A DNA stretch of 11,290 bases from Anaerolineales bacterium UBA5069 (GTDB taxonomy: Bacteria; Chloroflexota; Anaerolineae; Caldilineales; Caldilineaceae). How positions within the stretch are numbered: position 1 is the stretch's first letter; the number at the start of each line of letters is the position of its first letter. The notes under the pieces were generated by a model. It saw only the letters and a program-made list of their open reading frames with translations, searched no databases and was not told where the DNA came from. Location: contig DIAV01000389.1 of the NCBI GenBank assembly GCA_002415895.1, forward strand, positions 1-11,290, read 5' to 3'. Positions 1-6,055 of this stretch are shown here, piece after piece. Position numbers and translations under genes: made by a program.

Positions 1-19
1 AGATGTGTATAAGAGACAG
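1..19. other. Nextera/Tn5 mosaic-end adapter remnant (artefact)
   Basis: The first 19 bases match exactly the 19-bp Tn5 mosaic end used in Nextera tagmentation libraries, in the orientation ending GAGACAG. This is untrimmed adapter and not genome. Translating across it gives the well-known contaminant peptides beginning MCIRDR and MYKRQ, so the small plus-strand reading frames starting at 3 and 5 are not genes. Real genomic sequence begins at about base 20. The neighbouring minus-strand gene ends at 22-24, just inside the genomic part, so its stop codon appears genuine. Confidence 0.97.
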
Positions 20-21
20 GG

Positions 22-888
22 CTATATCGGGGCAGGAATGCGCGCAAAACCAAATTCGCCGCCAAGCACAATGGCGTCATCCACCTCCAGCAGGCAGAGC
101 GCGGGCGGGCTGGAGGGCAGCAACTGCCAGGCCTGTGCGTCGGGTGAATGGTACACCCCGTTGGGCGTGGCGGCCAACCAGCGTCCGTCGCGCCGTGCCA
201 GCAGCGCATCCACGCGCGCGTCGAAATCGGGTACAGCGGTAAAGGTGCGCCCCCCATCGGTCGAGCGCAGCAGGCCGCCCGCCTCGCCTGCTGCCAGCAC
301 AGCCCCGCTCCTATGGAAATCGGGCGAGACGGCCAGCGCCTGAATCGCATCCTGCACGCCGGCCACCTGCTGCCAGCCCAGCCCAGCCGCGGGCGAGCGG
401 TAGAGGCCATGATCCGTGCCCGCCAATACAACCTCAAAGGCGGGCCACAGGATGGCCGGGGGCGGCGGGGCCCATGCCAGCGCAAGCACAGTAAAGTCGT
501 GCAGCCCGTAATTACAGAGCGTCCACGTGCGGCCGCGATTGGTGGTGCGCAGAATGCCTGCGCCGTCGCTGGCGGCCAGCAGCACGCCTGACTGCTGCGC
601 GTTGGGTGCAGGCGCAATCTGCAGAATGGGGACATCCGTATAGTCCATCCACCCGGCCTGCCAGGCGTCACTGGCGCCGCGCCACGCCACGCCATGGGGG
701 GCGCCCCCTGTGAGCAGCACAGGCCCGGCCATGCCCGGCACCGCCGCGCAGCAAAAGAGGCTGTGCATGGGCTGCGCCTCTGTAACGGCGGTATCACCCT
801 CCAGGCGGAAAAGGCCGTCGGGGCCGGCGCCGTAGATTGTGGCGTCTGGTGCAGGATTTGTGCAAGTGAGCGAAAGAATCAGCGGCAT
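22..888 (-). CDS. Asp-box (BNR/Ycf48-like) beta-propeller protein
   Basis: This 288-residue protein has repeated blade-like units with Asp-box signatures. The clearest are R114-W122 (TTNRGRTW) and S209-F216 (STDGGRTF); degenerate copies lie at about 164-172 (RSPAAGLGW) and 247-254 (HSPDAQAW). Each unit follows a 'VLAA..DGGLLRS' strand pattern, typical of sialidase-like, Ycf48-like or sortilin-like propellers. Asp boxes are structural, so no enzymatic activity can be inferred and no catalytic residues were recognised. No signal peptide or membrane segment is evident, so it is probably cytoplasmic. The ATG at 886-888 lies 25 bp downstream of the chaperonin-like gene on the same strand, suggesting cotranscription. 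No strong Shine-Dalgarno precedes it. The TAG stop lies 3 bases inside the adapter junction, so the C-terminus is probably native but should be confirmed. The fold is likely; the role is unknown. Confidence 0.75.
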   Translation of the reverse strand: MPLILSLTCTNPAPDATIYGAGPDGLFRLEGDTAVTEAQPMHSLFCCAAVPGMAGPVLLTGGAPHGVAWRGASDAWQAGWMDYTDVPILQIAPAPNAQQSGVLLAASDGAGILRTTNRGRTWTLCNYGLHDFTVLALAWAPPPPAILWPAFEVVLAGTDHGLYRSPAAGLGWQQVAGVQDAIQALAVSPDFHRSGAVLAAGEAGGLLRSTDGGRTFTAVPDFDARVDALLARRDGRWLAATPNGVYHSPDAQAWQLLPSSPPALCLLEVDDAIVLGGEFGFARIPAPI

Positions 889-913
889 GGCGGTTTGGGT
901 TGGAGGCTGGAGG

Positions 914-2539
914 TTACGGGTTCATGCTCTGTTCGGGTGCGCGGTGGTAGACAATTGTGTCGGTGGTGAGCGCCATGTGCGCGCAGCCGACTGCGTTGAC
1001 GAGGATGCCGATGACCACCTCTGTGGCGTCAACAACACCGCACGCGGGGCCATCTACAAGGGCATGGGTGTAGGCGTCAAAGGCTGCGGGTGCGCCGGCA
1101 TCGGCCACCCGCTGCGCGATGAGCCGCGGCGCGTCGACGCCCGCGTTGTGTGCAATCTGGCGCAGCGGCGCGTCCAGGCAGGCGGCCAGCAGCGCTGCAC
1201 CTGCGGCCTGATCTCCCTGCAACGGCAGGTCGCGCAGTGCCGGCAGCGCATGCACAAACGCCGCACCACCCCCCGCCACCACGCCGCCGCGCTGCGCCGC
1301 GGTAAGCACATGCAATGCGCGCGTGGCCTTGTCAAAGAGCAGGGTTCGCTCCAACTCGCTGTGCGCCCCAATCTTGAGTTCGCCAATGCCGCCGGTAAGG
1401 GTGGCAAGGCGGCGCGTGAGTACGGGGCGCTCTTCGTCGTTGAGGGCCATTGTGGTCAGGCGCGTCTGTACGGAGGCTGCTTCGGCGCGGATAGTTGCAC
1501 TGAAGCTTTCATGCGCAAAAAGGGTGAGCGCCTCGCGCGCCAACTCCACGCGCACAGCCGTGCCCAAATCATCGGGGCGCACGCTGCGCACGCTGCGCAG
1601 CCGCCCTTGCCCCAGCAGCGCCGCGCCTGTTAGCACGCCAATATCGGTGAACTGTGCGCTGCGTTCGCCCACGGAGGCCGCAAGGCGTGCGCCCAGCAGC
1701 AGCAGTTTGCGCTTGTCGGCAGGCGCTTGCTGGTTGGTCACAAGCAAATGCAGCGCGGGGCCTGAGATTTCGGGGGCGAGGATGAGCAGCGCTTTGGCGC
1801 CGCGGGTGAGAGCCGCTTCCATGAGCGCAACGGCGGCCTCTGCGCTTTGCAGCGGTTCATCCACAAGCGCAATCGCAGGTGCGGTGAGCACGGCGTGGCG
1901 TTGCGCCGTATCGGTATAGAAATACATGCTGGCAATTTGCGCTTTGAAGTGTGCGCCGGCAATGTAGCGGCGTTCAAGATAGGGCGCGACCAGCTTCTCA
2001 ATTTGTACATGCCCCTCGGGGCCAAGCAAGGCACGCAATTCGCCCAACACAGCGCTGAGCGCTCTATCGCCGGTCACGGCATAGGCAAGGCGCGCGAGGT
2101 CCACTTCGCCAGCAAGCGGCTGCGTTTGCGCGCGCAGGGCGGCAACGGCGGCCGTGGTGGCCACCTGCAGGCCGCGCGCCAGTTCCATTGCATTGATGCC
2201 CGCGGCCTGCAAGCGCGCGCCGCGCACGGTGAGTGCGCGCGCAAGCACGGCGGCCGTGGTGCCACCATCACCAAAGCGCTGCTGCAAACGCCAGACCATG
2301 TTGCGCATGAGCATGGCGCCAATATCGGCCTGGGGGGTGCCCAGGCTCAACAGACGGCGGACAACCGTGCCGGCATCATCAAAAAGTTCATATTTGGTAT
2401 TGGCATTGGTGCTGCCGGCAACGTGGCCGCCCAGCGGGCCCAGGGTGGGCGCGAGCAGATCGGCAACAATGTGAATGCCTTCGAGGAACTGGCGCTGGGC
2501 GTGAGGCTGACCAACAACCTGGGCACGGCGAGTGGTCAT
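914..2539 (-). CDS. Divergent GroEL/Cpn60-family chaperonin paralogue
   Basis: At 541 residues this has full GroEL length and co-aligns from end to end. The N-terminal equatorial nucleotide loop is TLGPLGG (32-38), the GDGTTT motif appears as GDGGTT (90-95, D91 matching GroEL D87), the apical domain spans roughly 185-370, and GGVVAGGG lies at 418-425 (418-419 being GG). GVVDATEV at 502-509 supplies the Asp matching D495. By eye the residue matching catalytic D398 is R407 (TRALH against EDALH in GroEL), K34 is Leu and T89 is Gly, so ATP hydrolysis may be impaired. The C-terminal Gly-Gly-Met tail is missing. No groES lies beside it and no CIRCE operator is visible upstream, so this is unlikely to be the housekeeping groEL. 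The ATG at 2537-2539 has a weak AGGG upstream. It is probably cytoplasmic. It may act as a specialised or regulatory chaperonin subunit; that is inference. Confidence 0.85.
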   Translation of the reverse strand: MTTRRAQVVGQPHAQRQFLEGIHIVADLLAPTLGPLGGHVAGSTNANTKYELFDDAGTVVRRLLSLGTPQADIGAMLMRNMVWRLQQRFGDGGTTAAVLARALTVRGARLQAAGINAMELARGLQVATTAAVAALRAQTQPLAGEVDLARLAYAVTGDRALSAVLGELRALLGPEGHVQIEKLVAPYLERRYIAGAHFKAQIASMYFYTDTAQRHAVLTAPAIALVDEPLQSAEAAVALMEAALTRGAKALLILAPEISGPALHLLVTNQQAPADKRKLLLLGARLAASVGERSAQFTDIGVLTGAALLGQGRLRSVRSVRPDDLGTAVRVELAREALTLFAHESFSATIRAEAASVQTRLTTMALNDEERPVLTRRLATLTGGIGELKIGAHSELERTLLFDKATRALHVLTAAQRGGVVAGGGAAFVHALPALRDLPLQGDQAAGAALLAACLDAPLRQIAHNAGVDAPRLIAQRVADAGAPAAFDAYTHALVDGPACGVVDATEVVIGILVNAVGCAHMALTTDTIVYHRAPEQSMNP

Positions 2540-2628
2540 GACGAGCCCTGTATCTTTGGCGCAATGGGTGCGCGGTGGGTGCGATAGGCCGTGCGGTATG
2601 GCTTGAAACCCGGGAGACGGACTGGGAC

Positions 2629-2657
2629 AAAAAGACCCGGTCCAGTGGGCCGGGTCT
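2629..2657 (-). terminator. Rho-independent terminator after the Trm112-like gene
   Basis: Read on the minus strand, a perfect 8-bp stem AGACCCGG/CCGGGTCT (plus-strand arms 2650-2657 and 2633-2640) encloses a 9-nt loop and runs directly into five T residues (2629-2633). It begins about 35 bases after the stop of the Trm112-like gene at 2692. It should end that transcript before the chaperonin gene, which would then need its own promoter within 2540-2628. There is no T-tract on the plus-strand side, so it is oriented to the minus strand. Confidence 0.85.
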
Positions 2658-2691
2658 CCTGTCGCTCAATCCACTGACAACACAGGTCGCG

Positions 2692-3057
2692 TTAGTTGGC
2701 GCCGTTGGCCTTGGCCACAACGCCGGCGTCGCGATGCTTCTTGCCTTCCTCAATCAGCATGACAGGGATGCCATTGCGAATGGGGTACTTGTAGCCATTG
2801 CGGGGATTGAGCAGGAACTTGCCGTCATCCACCAATTCCAGCGGGCCCTTATCTTCGGGGCAGACGAGAATCTTGAGCAGGTCGGGGCTGATCTGCCCGC
2901 CCAGCGGCGCATCATCAAGCGACTTGATGGGCTGCGAGGGCAGCACGCCCGAACGGGTCGCGTCCGCAGGCTCCGGTGTGCTCAGCACGTTGCGCACCAC
3001 ATAGACAATGGCACCCACAATGGCGGCAAAGAAGATAAAACGAAGGAATTTCTTCAC
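2692..3057 (-). CDS. Membrane-anchored Trm112-like (UPF0434) protein
   Basis: This 121-residue protein has a basic N-terminus (MKKFLR) and one hydrophobic helix at about 7-24, then a linker and a Trm112-like domain at about 60-104. The domain shows the family pattern LLxILVCP (60-67), KGPLE (70-74) and the diagnostic YPIRNGIPVML (91-101). Free-standing bacterial Trm112/YcaR-type proteins are about 60 residues and soluble, and Trm112 partners methyltransferases; the added anchor is therefore unusual. Only the first Cys of the common CPxC pair survives (C66, then PED) and the later Cys is also absent, so zinc binding is doubtful. The GTG start is fixed by an AGGAGG seven bases upstream. Charge distribution hints that the C-terminal domain faces outward, though this is weak. 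It is transcribed alone, ending at the terminator at 2629-2657. Confidence 0.8.
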   Translation of the reverse strand: MKKFLRFIFFAAIVGAIVYVVRNVLSTPEPADATRSGVLPSQPIKSLDDAPLGGQISPDLLKILVCPEDKGPLELVDDGKFLLNPRNGYKYPIRNGIPVMLIEEGKKHRDAGVVAKANGAN

Positions 3058-3064
3058 TGGTGTT

Positions 3065-3070
3065 CCTCCT
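3065..3070 (-). promoter_or_regulatory. Shine-Dalgarno deciding a GTG start
   Basis: On the minus strand a perfect AGGAGG lies seven bases upstream of the GTG at 3055-3057, identifying GTG as the start of the Trm112-like gene. It is among the strongest ribosome binding sites in the window. Confidence 0.85.
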
Positions 3071-3214
3071 GTGATAGGCGACTACGCCTGTTAAGCGCGG
3101 CAAATTGCGCGACCATAATACGTATGCGCCGTAGGGCGCGTTGCTGACAATGATACTGTGTCGTACGAATCGCTGCGCCACAGGGGCGAGCGCAACAGCG
3201 ACCCGCCTATGTTA

Positions 3215-3264
3215 GCACAGCGCAGGGCACTGCACAATTTGCGGCCAAATTGATTGCGCTGTGC
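3215..3264. repeat. Nested perfect inverted repeat (large hairpin)
   Basis: Outer arms GCACAGCGCA (3215-3224) and TGCGCTGTGC (3255-3264) are perfect 10-bp complements. Inside them CAATTTG (3235-3241) and CAAATTG (3246-3252) form a second perfect 7-bp stem around a CGGC loop, leaving unpaired 3225-3234 on one side and only two bases on the other. The absence of a flanking T-tract on either strand argues against a simple terminator. It could be a protein-binding site, a structured leader of the leftward gene, or a small repetitive element. Confidence 0.6.
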
Positions 3265-3420
3265 ACACAGGGGCGACAAGCAATCATACCGCCGGCGCCC
3301 CTTCAGTCTGGAGAGGGGGAAAACAGCCACGCATGGCTTCGGGTTGCTGGCGTGATACAGTTGCTGTGCTCCCCTATGCGGATGTATATATGTGCAGACC
3401 GGAGAGGGGTCGGGATGAGG

Positions 3421-3450
3421 TTGCCTCTTTGCGCGCGCACAGGCTATACT
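3421..3450 (+). promoter_or_regulatory. Candidate sigma-70-type promoter of the YfhO-like gene
   Basis: TTGCCT (3421-3426) and TATACT (3445-3450) are separated by 18 bases. The -10 matches consensus at five of six positions; the -35 matches at three or four. Transcription would start near 3457, giving a leader of about 60 bases before the ATG at 3517 and excluding translation from the longer frame that opens at 3250. A closely similar pair precedes the sugar kinase gene. Confidence 0.5.
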
Positions 3451-3516
3451 GCGACTGAACCATCCCTGGCTGCCTGCACGCACGGCGCGGGCAGCCGCCA
3501 CCCATCCTATTCCTTC

Positions 3517-5865
3517 ATGTTCCCTCCCGTTATGCTGATTCTGGGCATCCTTTGGCTGGCCGCCACCGCATGGGTGCGGCGGCGCGAAGCGCGTGCTGGG
3601 CGCGCGTCGTCGCTATCAGCCGACATCCTCGCGGGGGGCCTGCTCTACCTGCTGATCGTCGGCTTTTTCTGGCGCACGCTGAGCGGTGATGTCTATCAGC
3701 CCGCTGACGGGGGCGACCTGCTCTCGTTCCTCTTTCCCACCTATCGGTTCGCCGCGGGCGAGCTTGCCCAGGGGCGTTTGCCGTTGTGGAACCCTGCGCT
3801 CTATGGCGGCGCACCCCTCTTTGCCGATGTGCAGGCGGGTTATCTCTACCTGCCCAACCTGATCCTCTTCCTGGTGCGGCCTGATTTCCCGTATGTCACG
3901 CTGCAATGGATGGCGGTGCTGCATTTGTGGTGGGCGGCGCTGGGCATGTACGTGCTCCTGCGCACGCTGCGCTTGGGCACGCACCAACTCGCGCGCGGGG
4001 CGGCGTTCTTTGGCGCGCTGGCCTTTGGCCTGAGCGACCCGCTGCTGATCCATCTGGGCAATCTTAATCTGATCGCTGTGCTGAGTTGGATGCCCTGGGT
4101 GCTGGCCGCGTTTGAGCGCGCGCTGCGCGCCCCCGACGCCCCGCACGGACAGCCAGACGGCAGCCGCAGTTGGCTGCGCTGGGCTGCGCTGGCTGGGCTG
4201 CTGCTGGCGATGGGCACCTATGCCGGCCATGCGCAGAGTACGCTCTATGTGGGGCTGGCGCTGGCCCTTTATCTCTTGTTTACGCTGCTGGTGCAGTGGC
4301 ACACGCCCAGCCGCAACCGGCGCGTCGCGCAGGGCATTGGCGCCCTGGCCATCACCGGCCTGCTGGCGGCACTGCTTGCCGCGCCCTTGCTGCTGCCCGC
4401 GATCCAACACACGCCCTTCACCGCGCGCGGCACATTTACCTACCAGGACACCGTTGGCTACTCGCTTGCCCCGGCACAGATGATTGGCGCGCTGGCCCCC
4501 GGCTTCTTTGGGCGCGGGCCTGCGCTGCACTGGGGGCTGTGGCAGCGTGTGGAACTGCCTTATGCAGGGCTGGCGGCGCTGATGCTGGCCGCCGCCGCGC
4601 TGTTGCTCACGCGCGAGCCGCGTGCCCGGCGCGATCTGTTGCCGTGGGTGGGGATTGCACTGGTGGGGCTGGCGGTGGGGCTGGGCATCTACGCGCTGGC
4701 GCATGGCTGGTTGACGCAGCTGCTGCCCTTCTTTGGACAACTGCGCGCCCCGGCACGTGCGCTGGTGTTGTGGACGCTGGGCCTCTCGGTTTGTGCAGCC
4801 GTGGGCGTTGATGCCTTGATGCGTGGCGCAGCTGCTCCGTCCGCCGCGCGCGACACGGCGGCGCTCACAGCGTGGCAAACGCTCCTGCGCGCGGGCGCAG
4901 CCGGCTGGCTTGGCATCGCGCTGCCGCTCCTCTTCCTGAGCCTGCTGCTGACACAGGGCGACGAGACCGTCTTCCTGCGCGCCTCAGTGGCCGGAATTGC
5001 GCTGGCGCTGGCGGCGGGCGTCTGGCTGGGGGTTTGGCTGCTCAGCGAGGGTGCGCGCAATGGCTGGTATGGCCCGCAGGCGCTGGCTGCGCTGCTGGCG
5101 GCGCTGCTCTTCTTCGAGCTTTCCGCGAACGGCGCGTACATGGACATCAGCCCCAGCAACCCCACGGTTGGCTATGATCACGCCGACATCTTTGCATTCC
5201 TGCGCGCCGATCCCGATCGTTTCCGCATTGACACGCGCACGGATATTGAGGCGCTTTGGCAGCCCAACACTGCTGCATTGATAGGCCTGGAGGATGTGGG
5301 CGGCATTGCCAACCCGCTCACGCTTTCCAGTTGGGATGCCTTTTGGGAGTCGACCGCCGGGCGCGACAGTGATCGCTACAATTTGCTCAACGTCAAGTAT
5401 GTAATCGCACGCGATGGCACGCCGCTGCCCGCCAACTTTGCGCTCGCGCTGGATGCTCAGGGCGAGCTTTCCGTCTTTCGCAACGCAGCATGGCAGCCGC
5501 GCGCCTTCCTGGCCATGGCGCAGGGTGACCTCATGCTGCCCGATCCGGCGCAGCCGCCTGTGGTCATCGACGACTATGCGCCCACACAGATGCGCATGCG
5601 CACCGATGCCCTTGCGCCGGCGTTGCTTGTCTTGAGCGAGAACTGGTACCCGGGCTGGCGCGCAACGGTCAACGGCGCCCCCCAGGTAGTGCAGGTGGTG
5701 AACGACATCCAACGTGCCGTGCCCGTGCCCGCGGGCGAGGCCACTGTCGAATTCGCCTTTGCCCCTGCATCGCTGCGCTGGGGCTGGATTGCGGCTGCGG
5801 CAGGGCTGGTGCTGCTCGCTGTAATTTTTGGCGCAGCATACACAGGCAGGCATGATCGCGGCTGA
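3517..5865 (+). CDS. YfhO-like polytopic membrane protein (GT-C-type glycosyltransferase family)
   Basis: From this ATG the protein has 782 residues. It begins with a hydrophobic helix, carries many transmembrane segments through about residue 540, and is followed by a soluble stretch with a last helix at the C-terminus. Family signatures are the first periplasmic-loop motif DGGD near 64, GELAQGRLPLWNP ending at P93 with GGAPLFADVQAG just after, and a late ENWYPGWRATVNG beginning at E708. This layout matches YfhO/GT-C proteins, which use polyprenyl-linked sugars; B. subtilis YfhO has been linked to lipoteichoic acid glycosylation. Substrate here is unknown. The frame stays open from a TTG at 3250, but the stretch 3250-3516 encodes no family-like sequence and a promoter lies inside it, so I start at 3517; 3532 is a close alternative. 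It appears monocistronic. Confidence 0.85.
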   Translation: MFPPVMLILGILWLAATAWVRRREARAGRASSLSADILAGGLLYLLIVGFFWRTLSGDVYQPADGGDLLSFLFPTYRFAAGELAQGRLPLWNPALYGGAPLFADVQAGYLYLPNLILFLVRPDFPYVTLQWMAVLHLWWAALGMYVLLRTLRLGTHQLARGAAFFGALAFGLSDPLLIHLGNLNLIAVLSWMPWVLAAFERALRAPDAPHGQPDGSRSWLRWAALAGLLLAMGTYAGHAQSTLYVGLALALYLLFTLLVQWHTPSRNRRVAQGIGALAITGLLAALLAAPLLLPAIQHTPFTARGTFTYQDTVGYSLAPAQMIGALAPGFFGRGPALHWGLWQRVELPYAGLAALMLAAAALLLTREPRARRDLLPWVGIALVGLAVGLGIYALAHGWLTQLLPFFGQLRAPARALVLWTLGLSVCAAVGVDALMRGAAAPSAARDTAALTAWQTLLRAGAAGWLGIALPLLFLSLLLTQGDETVFLRASVAGIALALAAGVWLGVWLLSEGARNGWYGPQALAALLAALLFFELSANGAYMDISPSNPTVGYDHADIFAFLRADPDRFRIDTRTDIEALWQPNTAALIGLEDVGGIANPLTLSSWDAFWESTAGRDSDRYNLLNVKYVIARDGTPLPANFALALDAQGELSVFRNAAWQPRAFLAMAQGDLMLPDPAQPPVVIDDYAPTQMRMRTDALAPALLVLSENWYPGWRATVNGAPQVVQVVNDIQRAVPVPAGEATVEFAFAPASLRWGWIAAAAGLVLLAVIFGAAYTGRHDRG

Positions 5866-5876
5866 CGCACGCTGCC

Positions 5877-5918
5877 TCGGTCAGATTTGCAAGAAATTGC
5901 ACCTTGCCGAAGTTTTTT
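5877..5918 (+). terminator. Possible weak terminator after the YfhO-like gene
   Basis: Short complementary segments TCGG (5877-5880)/CCGA (5907-5910) and CAAG (5890-5893)/CTTG (5903-5906) can stack with an asymmetric bulge, followed closely by six T residues at 5913-5918. The position, just after the stop at 5863-5865 and before the next promoter, is right, but the stem is weak and interrupted. Confidence 0.3.
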
Positions 5919-5928
5919 GCGTTCCTAC

Positions 5929-5957
5929 TTGCCCCCACCGGAATCTGCTGCTATACT
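5929..5957 (+). promoter_or_regulatory. Candidate sigma-70-type promoter of the sugar kinase gene
   Basis: TTGCCC (5929-5934) and TATACT (5952-5957) are separated by 17 bases, the optimal spacing. The -10 matches consensus at five of six positions. A start near 5964 gives a leader of about 90 bases before the ATG at 6056. The pair resembles the one at 3421-3450, including the shared CTATACT context. Confidence 0.5.
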
Positions 5958-6055
5958 TTGCTGGCAACACGCATGATCAACGCGCCATTAGTGCGGGTGC
6001 ACCGCGCCGCCATGTCGCACGCGCCATTTTGCTCCCGCGCAACGAGCAGACAACC

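Larger units (their letters stand above)
3058..3516. other. Divergent intergenic region with inverted repeats, no gene seen
   Basis: This 459-bp stretch separates the leftward Trm112-like gene from the rightward YfhO-like gene. Rightward and leftward frames cross it, but neither shows recognisable domain content. Three foldback elements lie in its left half: AGGCG/CGCCT at 3076-3089, GCGCC/GGCGC at 3126-3139, and the larger nested repeat at 3215-3264. An 11-bp direct repeat CACAGGGGCGA occurs at 3179-3189 and 3266-3276. A promoter-like pair for the rightward gene is at 3421-3450. I could not define a promoter for the leftward gene. Confidence 0.6.

Noticed and set aside
1..19. Natural Tn5/IS50 end
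   Set aside because: The 19-mer is the engineered mosaic end at the exact edge of the sequence, with no transposase or target duplication nearby.
3..343. Short plus-strand frames starting at 3 and 5
   Set aside because: They begin inside the sequencing adapter and lie antisense to the propeller gene.
2540..2628. CIRCE/HrcA operator before the chaperonin gene
   Set aside because: No TTAGCACTC-N9-GAGTGCTAA-type repeat is present; no convincing promoter was identified there either.
3250..3516. N-terminal extension of the YfhO-like protein from TTG 3250
   Set aside because: The 89 extra residues have no family resemblance, begin inside an inverted repeat and contain a promoter-like sequence; homology starts at 3517 or 3532.
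3616..4878. 420-residue minus-strand frame antisense to the YfhO-like gene
   Set aside because: Gln/Arg-rich shadow without recognisable domains, opposite a clear membrane protein.
5828..6055. N-terminal extension of the sugar kinase
   Set aside because: It overlaps the end of the YfhO-like gene and contains the promoter-like sequence; kinase homology begins at ATG 6056.
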